Source of the DNA: Colwellia sp.
Lineage (GTDB): Bacteria; Pseudomonadota; Gammaproteobacteria; Enterobacterales; Alteromonadaceae
DNA: 64,000 nt
Reading direction: 5' to 3'
Assembly: GCA_002733765.1 (NCBI GenBank)
Contig: NVWU01000021.1
Span: 220-64,219 of the forward strand
Below the pieces are notes generated by a model that was given only the letters and a program-made list of their open reading frames with translations, ran no database searches and was not told the DNA's origin. This document shows positions 1-8,760 of the stretch, piece after piece. The number at the start of each line of letters is the position of its first letter. The stretch's first letter is position 1. Both the position numbers and the translations under genes were made by a program.

Positions 1-136
1 AAGCTTTAACAATTGAGTGGCCAGCATTTTCTGCCATATCATTGGCTAGTTTAGCTAATCTTCAGGTTCTTCTTGGATCGCCTAACTCTGTGCCAAAAAT
101 AAATTCGGCCCATTCTTTTGGATTTAAATGATTCAT
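1..136 (-). pseudogene. Truncated IS4-superfamily transposase with early in-frame stop
   Basis: The frame begins MNHLNPKEWAEFIFGTELGD, followed by PRRT, then a TGA stop at 62-64 (codon 25), then RLAKLANDMAENAGHSIV to the window edge. This matches the N-terminal DNA-binding domain of Tn5-type transposases, where the equivalent stretch reads roughly WAxxxFGxxxLGDxRRTxRLVxLA. The stop falls where an arginine is normal, so a single CGA to TGA change explains it. An ATG at codon 34 could restart translation but would drop most of the N-terminal DNA-contacting segment. The rest of the gene is outside the window, so further damage cannot be judged. A base-calling error would also explain the stop. 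Confidence 0.72.
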
Positions 137-196
137 TTTTCTCAGGGGCTTTATTACAATGAGCTTATTAGATGACAGACTCATCAACTATCATAG

Positions 197-215
197 ACTT
201 GTGTATAAAAGACAG
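197..215 (-). repeat. Terminal inverted repeat of the IS50-like element
   Basis: The 19-bp end is ACTTGTGTATAAAAGACAG on the plus strand. It differs from the IS50 outside end at only two positions and marks the boundary between element and host DNA. Confidence 0.75.
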
Positions 216-524
216 ACCTACATCCATGTAAGCAAGGCATTGATTTAAGATAATGGTTATTCCCTTATCAAAATCAATAACGCCGCATGTAAGCCTTTAC
301 CTTTTATTAGGTACTCGCCCTTCGGGGGGGTCGTAGAAAACTGATAACATTACAAAATGAATGGAATATAGAATAACTCTGTTTAACTCATTTTGTTTGT
401 TCTAAGCTCACTACGTAACGCTAAGTTGGTTGATTCATTATTTCAATTGGTATTGCATAAAATATGTTTGCGTCTCGATATTTTTATAGCTTACCAAATG
501 TTCTTTAATGAGTTGAAACGGGAA
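216..524. other. Intergenic region between IS end and murI, no gene seen
   Basis: I see no convincing coding frame on either strand. The 9-mer CATGTAAGC occurs twice (224-232 and around 288-296). A small GC-rich hairpin-like stretch (CGCCCTTCGGGGGGG, around 315-330) stands out from the AT-rich background and might be part of a terminator or a dispersed repeat. No U-tract follows it in the murI direction. Confidence 0.4.
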
Positions 525-1319
525 TTAAATTTTAGCTTTAAATACTTTTATATCTTGTTCCCATAACTGACTAATAGATTTGATTACGTTGGCTAAATCT
601 CCACTTGTCCAAAATTCAACAGTGCCTATAACTCTTTTATTTTTATCCATATTATGACTCTGTAGCCTTTTTTTTACCTCCATTGCAACAGGAACCGCGG
701 TATCAATAATAGCAGCTTTATCTCCCACAACATTTTTAATAAGAATACTGAGAAATGAAAAGTGAGTGCAACCGAGAACTATTTGGTCACAACCTTTTGA
801 TAGAAGGGGGTGGATATATTGTTCTGTTATTTGCATTGCCTGTTCATTATCGTGATTAAGGTTCTCAACTAAAGACACTAACTTAGGACAAGCTTTGGTT
901 TCTATTTTTACCTGCTGAGAGTATTTAGATTTGAGAAAATGAAAATATTCACTTTCTAATGTTTGTTCAGTTGCTAGAATACCGATAATTCCTGTTTTAC
1001 TTTTTAAGGCAGCAGGTTTTATGGCAGGTTCAACGCCAACAATAGGAATGGAGAATTTTGAACGTAAACTATTTATTGAATTGACAGTAGCGGTATTGCA
1101 TGCCATCACAACCATCTTGCAACCTTGGTTAATTAGGAAGTTAATAATATCTTCTGATCGTTGGTTGATTATCTCTTTTGTCTTATTTCCATATGGAGAA
1201 AATTCGGTATCAGCGAAGTAAATTAAATTTTCATCCGGGATCGTACGTTTAATAGCTCTAACAATCGAAAGTCCTCCGACGCCAGAATCAAATATTCCTA
1301 TTGGTTTTTGTCTTTGCAT
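525..1319 (-). CDS. murI: Glutamate racemase
   Basis: Interconverts L- and D-glutamate without a cofactor in the cytoplasm, supplying D-Glu for peptidoglycan. The 264-residue length is normal for the family. The N-terminal IGIFDSGVGGLSIV carries the conserved aspartate and serine. The two catalytic cysteines lie in ACNTAT (Cys74) and LGCTHF (Cys184, followed by His186). The start is the ATG directly before QRQKPIGIFDSG, which fits family alignments. dinG lies 47 bases upstream on the same strand, so the two are probably co-transcribed, although the functions are unrelated. Nothing is odd in the sequence. Confidence 0.96.
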   Translation of the reverse strand: MQRQKPIGIFDSGVGGLSIVRAIKRTIPDENLIYFADTEFSPYGNKTKEIINQRSEDIINFLINQGCKMVVMACNTATVNSINSLRSKFSIPIVGVEPAIKPAALKSKTGIIGILATEQTLESEYFHFLKSKYSQQVKIETKACPKLVSLVENLNHDNEQAMQITEQYIHPLLSKGCDQIVLGCTHFSFLSILIKNVVGDKAAIIDTAVPVAMEVKKRLQSHNMDKNKRVIGTVEFWTSGDLANVIKSISQLWEQDIKVFKAKI

Positions 1320-1366
1320 TATACTATCTAATTTATCTGAATCGTCAATTATGTATTTTTAATTAT

Positions 1367-3514
1367 TTATCTTTCAATTACGCGCTCAAAAGGTGGCAGT
1401 GAATCAAGTAGTTGTTTGCCGTAACGTTTAGTTACTACTCGTTTATCCATTAAAGTGATCACGCCTTCATCTAATTCATTACGCAATAATCTACCACAGG
1501 CTTGTACCAGTTTTTTTGAGGTATCAGGTACCGATAGGCTCATAAATGGATTACCACCTTTTGCGCTAACATATTCAGCTTGTGCCTGTTCAACAGGTGA
1601 GGTTGGCACTGAAAAGGGTAGTTTAGTGATAATTAAATTAGTTAAATAGTTGCCCGGTAAATCTAACCCTTCTGAAAAACTTTGTGTACCAAAAATAATA
1701 CTTACTTCATTCTTATCACAACGTTTTTTGTGGCTTTCAATAATATGCTGGCGAGAGTGTTCACCTTGTACAACAATGTCGAGTTTGTGTTGCTCACGTA
1801 ACGCTTGTGCTACTTTTTCCATTTGCCAATAAGATGAAAACAGCACTAGGCTAGCATTACCTTGCGCTAGATATTTTGGCAGCTTTTCAATGAGTTCATC
1901 CGTAAATTCAGCTGCACTGGGTTCATTGTTCATATTAGCAACCACTAGTTGTGCATTATTTTGATAATCAAAAGGTGAGCCGACTTGTTGATATTGGCTA
2001 CCATCATTATTTTTTAAACCGGCTTGAAAACGAAAATGGTCAAAAGAATTTAAAGCCAATAGCGTTGCAGAACATAACACGGCACCTTCACATTGGCTCC
2101 ACAGTTTATCTTCTAAAGTGAAACCTATTTCGATAGGGGAGGCGCAAAGGAGGTAGTCATGGCGGGCATTGCCTTTACTGGGGTTTTGTTTTTGCAGCCA
2201 ACGTGCCATGGGGGCTGCTTTTTCACTGTCAGTTTTGGCATACATTTTCCACAACGCCATTAAATTTTCTAATCGTTGTAGCATAAAACCCGCTTCACCT
2301 AGTACTGGTTCGGCTAAGTACATTTTTGTATCACCATCTTTAACTGATTCAATTAAGGCGCTGTATAGTTTATTTAAATGGCTGAGTGATTTTTTACTGA
2401 GTTCATAAATATCTTCAGCCCAGTTTTTTAACGTTTTAGGAATGATACCATTATCAAAACGGTAGACTTGTTCATCATTGTTATTGTTACCTTTAAAGGT
2501 GTTATTAAAGCTATTGTTGTCTTTGTTTTCAGAAAAATAAAGGCTGGCATTATTGTCAATAAAGGTGAGTACTTTTTGCATTTCCATTAACAAGTCTTGG
2601 CAATCATCCCCCAGCTTTAATGCCGGCGAAATTGCCCGTTGCGATTTAATTAGTTTAGCCATTTTATCGCCAGTATCTCTTAGCTTAGTGAGCCAATCTA
2701 TTGCGCCACGTAAGGTAATGCTAGCACTAGAATGATCGCGTGTTACTTTGGGTAAGTGATGGGCTTCATCAATAATATAAAAGGTTTCATCGGGGGCCGA
2801 TAGTATTCTACCGCCACCTAGTTCGAGATCAGCTAATAATAAACTGTGGTTTACTACTAATACGTGCGCTTGTTCCATTGTTTCGCGTGCTTTATGAAAC
2901 GGGCAATGGCTATGTTCACTCAAGCTTTTTAAGCAGCTGTGTTTGTCGCTTTGTACTTGTGACCAAATATGATGGGGAAGTTGAGTTTTCCATGAATCAA
3001 TATCGCCTAGCCAACTGCCATCGGTTAAGGCTTTATGCATGGCATTTAATGTACGTATATCACTGGCTTTTGGTTTTTCGGCAAAAGTGAAACCGACTTG
3101 TGGAGACTCTGAGTTATGTGAAACTGCTTGGGTTAATTTTTGTCGACAAACATAGCGTTGACGACCTTTAGCTAAAGAAAAATCAAATTTCAATCCTGCA
3201 TGTTTTTTTAAAAAAGGTAGGTCTTTGTCTACTAATTGTTCTTGTAATGCCACTGTTGCAGTGGAAATACATACTTTTTTACTCTGAGCTAAAGCGAGCG
3301 GAATAGCGCCTAAGCTATAAGCCAATGATTTGCCTGTGCCAGTGCCGGCTTCAATCGTAATTATTTTTCTATCTTTACTGTATTCACCCGCTAATGTTTT
3401 TGCTATTTCGGCAATTAAAAAAGTTTGCTGTTTACGCGGATTGAAATTACTTAAATTTTCACCGATAGTTTTATACGCTTGACGGATCACTTGTTTTAAC
3501 TGGTCAGTTAACAT
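1367..3514 (-). CDS. dinG: DinG-type ATP-dependent DNA helicase with three of four Fe-S cysteines
   Basis: Superfamily 2 XPD/Rad3-like 5'-to-3' helicase that, in the family, unwinds R-loops and D-loops during replication-transcription conflicts and DNA damage. Length is 715 residues, as in E. coli DinG (716). Walker A (AGTGTGKS, about 56-63), the DEAH box (IIDEAHHLP, about 247-255) and the C-terminal QxxGRLLR motif are intact. The family binds a 4Fe-4S cluster through four cysteines, C120, C194, C199 and C205 in E. coli. Here I find Cys123, Cys194 and Cys204, but residue 199 is serine and no other cysteine lies nearby. The cluster may be altered or absent, or this may be a clade trait. The gene diverges from polB across a LexA-type box at 3553-3572. 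Confidence 0.9.
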   Translation of the reverse strand: MLTDQLKQVIRQAYKTIGENLSNFNPRKQQTFLIAEIAKTLAGEYSKDRKIITIEAGTGTGKSLAYSLGAIPLALAQSKKVCISTATVALQEQLVDKDLPFLKKHAGLKFDFSLAKGRQRYVCRQKLTQAVSHNSESPQVGFTFAEKPKASDIRTLNAMHKALTDGSWLGDIDSWKTQLPHHIWSQVQSDKHSCLKSLSEHSHCPFHKARETMEQAHVLVVNHSLLLADLELGGGRILSAPDETFYIIDEAHHLPKVTRDHSSASITLRGAIDWLTKLRDTGDKMAKLIKSQRAISPALKLGDDCQDLLMEMQKVLTFIDNNASLYFSENKDNNSFNNTFKGNNNNDEQVYRFDNGIIPKTLKNWAEDIYELSKKSLSHLNKLYSALIESVKDGDTKMYLAEPVLGEAGFMLQRLENLMALWKMYAKTDSEKAAPMARWLQKQNPSKGNARHDYLLCASPIEIGFTLEDKLWSQCEGAVLCSATLLALNSFDHFRFQAGLKNNDGSQYQQVGSPFDYQNNAQLVVANMNNEPSAAEFTDELIEKLPKYLAQGNASLVLFSSYWQMEKVAQALREQHKLDIVVQGEHSRQHIIESHKKRCDKNEVSIIFGTQSFSEGLDLPGNYLTNLIITKLPFSVPTSPVEQAQAEYVSAKGGNPFMSLSVPDTSKKLVQACGRLLRNELDEGVITLMDKRVVTKRYGKQLLDSLPPFERVIER

Positions 3515-3552
3515 TTATCGGCAGTTTCCAAAGTTTAAAGAATAAAGTACAC

Positions 3553-3572
3553 TGCTGTATATATTAACAGGT
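3553..3572. promoter_or_regulatory. Candidate LexA (SOS) box shared by dinG and polB
   Basis: TGCTGTATATATTAACAGGT has the CTG-N10-CAG architecture of the gammaproteobacterial LexA site and matches the E. coli consensus TACTGTATATATATACAGTA at 15 of 20 positions. It lies in the 114-bp region between the divergent dinG and polB genes, 38 bases from the dinG start and 56 bases from the polB start. Both genes belong to the LexA regulon in E. coli. Confidence 0.72.
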
Positions 3573-3628
3573 TTTTATTTTTTATATATAAACTAGTCAA
3601 TAAATTTAACGGATAATACGTAAATTAT

Positions 3629-6136
3629 ATGTCAACAACGAAACACTACATAGAAAATGGTTTTCTATTAACTCGTCAAATTAAAGATCGGGGTAATAGT
3701 TTACAAATTATACTGTGGCTGAAAACCGCTGTTGGTGCTAAAAAACTTATTATTGATAATGAATTAACCGTGTTTTTTGTTGAAGAAAAGCAAGCTGCCC
3801 AAGCTGAACAGTTATTACAACAACATGGCCTCAACCTTGTTAAACAACAACGCCTCTCTTTAAAAACCTTTGGACAACAATTGGTGCATGGTTTCTATTT
3901 TAATACCTTAAGCCAATTTTATCGCGCCCGTGACTGTTTAAAACACGCACAAATAAAATGTTATGAGGATGATATACGCCCTGATGATCGGTATTTGATG
4001 GAGCGCTTTATTACCGCAGATATTGATTTTATTGGTAATAATCAGACCATGGTTAATTTTGATCGTGTTAATCAAGCTAAGTGCAGAGCTTCGGCTGAAA
4101 AATCAGTTATTGTGCTGTCTATGTTATCGCTTGATATTGAATGTTCAATGTCTGGTGAGCTGTACTCGATAGGACTTTATGCAAATAATAAAAATAGCAA
4201 TGTTGATGGAAATGAACTTAAACGGGTATTAATGATAGGTGAGCCACAAGCTGATGTGGACTCATATATCGTTTGGCTTAAAGATGAAAAAGAACTATTA
4301 GTTGAGTTGATTAAGCAAGTAGAACTGATTGATCCGGACATTTTTATTGGTTGGAATGTTATTAATTTCGATTTTCGATTATTACAAAAACGGATGGATT
4401 TATACGAAATAAACTTCGCTATTGGCCGCGATGGTAGTGCACCCCGTTGGCGGAAAAATAGCAATAACACTGAGCAAATATTTATTGAAATAGCAGGGCG
4501 TGTAGTACTTGATGGCATTGATTTACTGAAAACAGCGACTTATAGCTTTCCGAGTTTTTCACTTGATAATGTTGCCAATACGCTGTTAGGCATAGGTAAA
4601 AAAATAGATAGTGCAGCTAATACTACACCAGAAAGTAGAGTGGCTGAAATTACTCATAACTTTAATCATGATAAAGCGGGATTAGCGGCTTATAACTTAG
4701 AAGATTGTCGCTTGGTTTGGTTAATATTTGAGAAAACTCAGTTATTAGAGTTTGCTCAACTTAGAGCACAATTAACGGGCCTTGCTATTGATAGAGTAGG
4801 TGGCTCAGTGGCCGCTTTTACTAATTTGTATTTACCTAAGTTGCATCGTAGTGGTTATGTTGCGCCTAATATGGGGGATGGTGAGTCAGATCTTATTTCC
4901 CCAGGCGGTTATGTGATGGACTCCATTCCCGGTCTTTATGACAATGTGTTAGTACTTGATTTTAAATCACTGTACCCAAGCATTATTCGTACCTTTAAAA
5001 TAGATCCAATGGGATTGATAGAAGGATTAAAGGAAAAGGTAAGTGAGCATAACGAACCTAAAAAAGCGATTAAGGGTTTTGATGGTGCTTATTTTTCACG
5101 AAATGAACATTTTTTGCCTGATATTATTACCTCACTTTGGTTAGAGCGCGATAAAGCTAAGCTGCAGAAAAATTTGGCTTTATCACAAGCAATTAAAATC
5201 ATCATGAATAGTTTTTATGGTATTTTAGGCTCAACAGGTTGTCGGTTTTTCGATCCTAGACTCTCTGGCTCTATTACTAAACGTAGCCATGAAATTTTAA
5301 AAATAACTAAATCCTGGATTGAAACCAAAGGTTATCGTGTTATTTATGGTGATACTGATTCAATTTTTGTGCATGTTGGCAGTGAGCAATCGTTATCGCA
5401 GTGTAAAGTGTTAGGTAATGAACTTCAGGATTTAATTAATGAAAAGTGGCAGCAACATATCACGGATGAATTTAAGTTACCCTGTGAATTAGAAATTGAA
5501 TTTGAAACCCATTTTAGCAAGTTTTTAATGCCCACTATTCGCGGTAGGGATGTTGGGACGAAGAAACGTTATGCGGGATTGATGGTTGATTTAAACAAGG
5601 TTAATAATGACGATATTAATAAAGTAGAACAAGACAGTAAGGTTGCTTCGACACTAATATTTAAAGGCTTAGAGAGTGTACGTACTGATTGGACACAATT
5701 GGCGAAAGATTTTCAAAAAAATTTATATTGGCAAGTATTTAATCCTGAGCTGTTTGATAAGCAATATATTGAAAATTATATAAAAGAAACGGTTGCTAAA
5801 ACGTTAAGCGGGGAGTTTGACGATAAGTTGATTTATCGTAAACGTATTCGACGTAAACTTAATGAGTATGTAAAAAACGTTCCACCGCATATTAAAGCGG
5901 CTCGTTTGGCCGATGATATTAATACTAAGCAAGGTAAAACATTGCGTTATCAAAAGCGCGGTTGGATTGAATACTATATAACCGTTAATGGCCCGCAAGT
6001 GGTAGAGCATTTATCTACACCACTTGATTATCAATTCTATATCGATAGGCAGTTAGGTGCAGTTGCAGACGCTATTCTACCTTTTATTGATTCTAGTTTT
6101 ATACAAATAACAGAAGCTCAGTTAGGCTTGTTTTAA
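3629..6136 (+). CDS. polB: DNA polymerase II (family B, proofreading)
   Basis: Family B polymerase used for replication restart and translesion synthesis. Length is 835 residues against 783 in E. coli. The exonuclease motifs are present: Exo I LSLDIECS (Asp169, Glu171), Exo II GWNVINFD (Asn243, Asp248) and Exo III YNLED (Tyr355, Asp359). The polymerase motifs are also complete: A, LDFKSLYPSII (Asp444); B, KIIMNSFYG (about 523-531); C, YGDTDS (Asp575, Asp577). Proofreading and synthesis should therefore both be active. The gene is alone on the plus strand, divergent from dinG, with an SOS-type box between them. A long AT-rich hairpin follows the stop codon. Confidence 0.97.
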   Translation: MSTTKHYIENGFLLTRQIKDRGNSLQIILWLKTAVGAKKLIIDNELTVFFVEEKQAAQAEQLLQQHGLNLVKQQRLSLKTFGQQLVHGFYFNTLSQFYRARDCLKHAQIKCYEDDIRPDDRYLMERFITADIDFIGNNQTMVNFDRVNQAKCRASAEKSVIVLSMLSLDIECSMSGELYSIGLYANNKNSNVDGNELKRVLMIGEPQADVDSYIVWLKDEKELLVELIKQVELIDPDIFIGWNVINFDFRLLQKRMDLYEINFAIGRDGSAPRWRKNSNNTEQIFIEIAGRVVLDGIDLLKTATYSFPSFSLDNVANTLLGIGKKIDSAANTTPESRVAEITHNFNHDKAGLAAYNLEDCRLVWLIFEKTQLLEFAQLRAQLTGLAIDRVGGSVAAFTNLYLPKLHRSGYVAPNMGDGESDLISPGGYVMDSIPGLYDNVLVLDFKSLYPSIIRTFKIDPMGLIEGLKEKVSEHNEPKKAIKGFDGAYFSRNEHFLPDIITSLWLERDKAKLQKNLALSQAIKIIMNSFYGILGSTGCRFFDPRLSGSITKRSHEILKITKSWIETKGYRVIYGDTDSIFVHVGSEQSLSQCKVLGNELQDLINEKWQQHITDEFKLPCELEIEFETHFSKFLMPTIRGRDVGTKKRYAGLMVDLNKVNNDDINKVEQDSKVASTLIFKGLESVRTDWTQLAKDFQKNLYWQVFNPELFDKQYIENYIKETVAKTLSGEFDDKLIYRKRIRRKLNEYVKNVPPHIKAARLADDINTKQGKTLRYQKRGWIEYYITVNGPQVVEHLSTPLDYQFYIDRQLGAVADAILPFIDSSFIQITEAQLGLF

Positions 6137-6464
6137 ATTAAATCGTGTTTAGTTATCTTTATATTTTTAGATGTAAGTTGATTCTTACTACTTTATTGTG
6201 TATTACTTGTTACTTATGTTAAGTAACAAGTAACAAGTAATCACATTTTTTAAAATTAGCTTTTATATTAGAATCTAATCTAAAACAGTACTTTAATGCG
6301 AGTAATTGTCATTACTTTGAGTTAGGTGCTGTATTGAGTAGGGATGTTCAAAAAAGTCAAGGTTAGACAATGCAAAAATCATTAAATACAGTGCTTCTGT
6401 GAGTGAAATTAAATCTCTCGAGATAAAGCATCGTCATAATCTTATCTAGGTAGTAGGAATAAAT
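6137..6464 (+). other. Intergenic region between polB and the chemoreceptor gene
   Basis: The 328-bp stretch holds the hairpin at 6203-6233 and otherwise AT-rich sequence leading to the chemoreceptor start. I see no convincing small gene and no clear sigma-28 type motility promoter. Confidence 0.4.
6203..6233. terminator. Perfect 13-bp AT-rich hairpin after polB
   Basis: TTACTTGTTACTT and AAGTAACAAGTAA form a perfect 13-bp inverted repeat around a 5-base loop, 66 bases past the polB stop. A second register (AACAAGTAA) follows, and a T-run lies about 12 bases downstream. It is likely the polB transcript end, but the U-tract is not directly adjacent. Confidence 0.5.
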
Positions 6465-8420
6465 ATGTTTGAAAAAATGAAGTTAAGTATGCAACTCAAT
6501 ATTTCCTTTGGTTTAATATTAGTGTTATTACTGATAACATCTGGCATTGCTTATCAAGGCATTTCTCAAAATTATAACGGGTTTGTTGAATATAGAGGCC
6601 TTGCCAAAGATACAAATTTAGCAGGTCGCGTTCAAGCGAATATGCTGACAATGCGACTGTCTGTTTTAGGCTTCTTAAATACACGAGATGAATCTGCCAT
6701 TACGAAATTTGACCAACGACGAGAAAAAATGGATGCTTTTTTATTAGAAGCTAAAGTTGAAATTCAAAACCCTAAACGGGCCCAATTGGTTGCGGAAGTT
6801 TCTTCAGAGGTAAACATATATAAAGATGGCTTTGCTCGTGTTGTCAAATTGTTTGCTGAGAGAAATAAAATTGTCTCAGAACAATTAGACCCTGCGGGTT
6901 TAGCTATGCGTGAAGCGACTACTGAGATAATCAATTCTGCATACAATGATGGTGATTCAGCTGCTGCCTACTATGGCTCACATGTACAAGAAAATTTATT
7001 GCTTGGACGTCTTTTTGTAACTAAATACTTAGTAACTAACGCTAAAAATGATTCATCAAGAGCGCTTGATGAACTGACCAATAAAATGGTCAAGTCTTTA
7101 AATGAATTAGATGAGCAAATAGAACGCCCTAATAGGCGTGCATTACTTGCTAAAATTAGAAAAAATCATCAACAATATATTTTAGCATTTAACAAGGTTA
7201 TTAAAATAATAAAAGTAAGAAACGACCTTATTGATAACACGCTTAATAAAGTAGGCCCTTCCGTTGCTAATAAAATTGAGCAGGTTAAATTATCGGTTAA
7301 AAGTGACCAAGATGCTTTAGGTCCACAAGTACAAGAAAATGCGAATAATACACAAAATTTAGTTGGTATCATTTCTATATTATCTCTATTAATAGGTATC
7401 GTTATTGCCATTGTTATGGCTAAAATAATTCGTAAACCTATTGGAGGTGAACCAACAGAAATAGCGAGGATAACAAATGAAATTGCTGAAGGTAATTTAA
7501 ATCAAAACTTGAAAATAACTGATAGTGATACGGGGATATATCGTTCGGTAGCTGAAATGTCTCAGCGTTTGCAAGTACTTATTCGTGCGATGGCTGATAC
7601 GAGTTCAGCATTAATCAATTCATCAAATCATAGTTCTAATATAGCGGAAAAAAATTCAGAAATAGTACTCGATCAAAAACAAATGACTGATATGGTGGTA
7701 GTCGCTATTGAAGAGATGTCTAATAGCATTCAAGAAGTTGTCAAGCATGCTTCAGATTCAGCCGAAAAATCTGAAATAGGACTAAAAGAAGCAAATAAAG
7801 GTAGGCTGGCTGTTGAGGCAACCGTGTCATCGGTAAATGAGTTAGCTGAAAATTTATCTGATTCAATGCTTGTTATCGCTGAACTCGAAAAACAAAGTAA
7901 TGAAATAGGTTCAGTTATTGAGGTTATTCAAAGTATTTCAGAGCAAACTAATTTATTAGCGTTAAACGCCGCTATTGAAGCTGCTAGAGCTGGCGATCAA
8001 GGGCGAGGTTTTGCTGTGGTTGCAGATGAGGTAAGAACACTTGCTCAGCGAACACAAGACTCTACGGCTGAAATTCATACTATTATTAATAATTTACAGA
8101 GTGGGACCGAAAAAACAGTTGCGGTGATGAAACAAAGTACCTTGAAAGCGACTGAAACAGCAGCACAATCTGAAGCAACAAACACCGCTCTGTTAGCAAT
8201 TGATAATATCATCAATGAAATATCATCAATGAATGTACAAGTGGCAACGGCCGTTGCAGAGCAATCTAATGTTGCAGCTGAAATTACCAATAATATGTCG
8301 GTTATTAAAGATAAGTTAGACGAAACGACCCATATGGCACAGGAAGCACAAGCGGCTAGTACTGAGGTCAAAGAAATGGCCAATGAATTAAATGTAATGG
8401 CTTCTAAGTTTACTGTTTAA
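6465..8420 (+). CDS. Methyl-accepting chemotaxis protein
   Basis: Transmembrane chemoreceptor that signals to CheA/CheW. Order of parts in 651 residues: an N-terminal membrane helix (about 10-30), a long all-helical periplasmic sensor of about 250 residues resembling the helical bimodular (HBM) class, a second membrane helix (about 300-320), a HAMP segment ([18 protein letters not shown], about 328-345), and the coiled-coil signalling domain. The hairpin tip reads [18 protein letters not shown] and [16 protein letters not shown], as is typical. There is no C-terminal CheR-tethering pentapeptide. The gene is monocistronic, so the ligand cannot be inferred from neighbours. HBM domains bind small organic acids in known cases, but I cannot assign one here. 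Confidence 0.93.
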   Translation: MFEKMKLSMQLNISFGLILVLLLITSGIAYQGISQNYNGFVEYRGLAKDTNLAGRVQANMLTMRLSVLGFLNTRDESAITKFDQRREKMDAFLLEAKVEIQNPKRAQLVAEVSSEVNIYKDGFARVVKLFAERNKIVSEQLDPAGLAMREATTEIINSAYNDGDSAAAYYGSHVQENLLLGRLFVTKYLVTNAKNDSSRALDELTNKMVKSLNELDEQIERPNRRALLAKIRKNHQQYILAFNKVIKIIKVRNDLIDNTLNKVGPSVANKIEQVKLSVKSDQDALGPQVQENANNTQNLVGIISILSLLIGIVIAIVMAKIIRKPIGGEPTEIARITNEIAEGNLNQNLKITDSDTGIYRSVAEMSQRLQVLIRAMADTSSALINSSNHSSNIAEKNSEIVLDQKQMTDMVVVAIEEMSNSIQEVVKHASDSAEKSEIGLKEANKGRLAVEATVSSVNELAENLSDSMLVIAELEKQSNEIGSVIEVIQSISEQTNLLALNAAIEAARAGDQGRGFAVVADEVRTLAQRTQDSTAEIHTIINNLQSGTEKTVAVMKQSTLKATETAAQSEATNTALLAIDNIINEISSMNVQVATAVAEQSNVAAEITNNMSVIKDKLDETTHMAQEAQAASTEVKEMANELNVMASKFTV

Positions 8421-8760
8421 TTGTTATATCAACCGGATCAATAACTTAGTTCGGTTGGTATCTCCTTGGTGTAAAGCCGATTTATTTGAATTTTTGAACA
8501 AAATGTAATTATCACCACTACCGCAAAATTTTTGAGTTAATCGTTCTACGCTACTTACAAAATCAAAACATCTATCCCCGCTCTAGCTAAATCATGTATC
8601 TTTAAATGGAATGGTGATAGCTTTATTATAAGTTATATTTAATTTTAATTAGATAACAGGTGAAAGCGAATTCATTTCAATGTATAAATAGATTCATATT
8701 TAGATGGCTAGATAGCTAATTTGTTTATTAATAGAAAAAGTAAAAAAGGTTTTTAAAGAG
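8421..8760 (+). other. Intergenic region upstream of metC
   Basis: The 340-bp stretch has no convincing gene. Just past the chemoreceptor stop, ATCAACCG and CGGTTGGT (about 8428-8459) form an imperfect inverted repeat that may end that transcript. Near metC there is a TATAAA-like hexamer at about 8682, and two tandem MetJ-like octamers follow at 8702-8717. Confidence 0.35.
8702..8717 (+). promoter_or_regulatory. Possible tandem MetJ boxes upstream of metC
   Basis: AGATGGCT and AGATAGCT are directly adjacent octamers. They match the MetJ met-box AGACGTCT at 6 of 8 and 5 of 8 positions. They lie 43 bases before the metC start, downstream of a TATAAA-like -10. MetJ binds two or more tandem octamers and represses methionine genes in gammaproteobacteria. 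The match is modest. Confidence 0.3.

Larger units (their letters stand above)
1..215 (-). mobile_element. IS50-like (IS4 superfamily) insertion sequence, right end only
   Basis: The left edge cuts through an insertion sequence whose outer end is at 215. Read on the minus strand, the terminal 19 bases are CTGTCTTTTATACACAAGT. This matches the IS50 (Tn5) outside end, CTGACTCTTATACACAAGT as I remember it, at 17 of 19 positions. A transposase-like frame starts 61 bases inside that end and runs leftward off the window. Group assignment rests on the terminal repeat plus the protein N-terminus. Elements of this group usually make 9-bp target duplications, so ACCTACATC (216-224) is the predicted duplicated target; the other copy would lie left of the window. 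Confidence 0.8.

Noticed and set aside
4177-4518. 113-codon minus-strand frame inside polB
   Set aside because: Antisense shadow of the polB exonuclease domain, Ser/Ile-rich with no recognisable domain and no ribosome-binding site of note.
6300-6464. Sigma-28 (flagellar) promoter for the chemoreceptor
   Set aside because: GAGATAAA-like sequence is present, but no TAAA at the right spacing gives a credible match.
8075-8383. 102-codon minus-strand frame inside the chemoreceptor gene
   Set aside because: Antisense to the coiled-coil signalling domain; the Ala/Ser/Val-rich translation is the expected mirror of that sequence.
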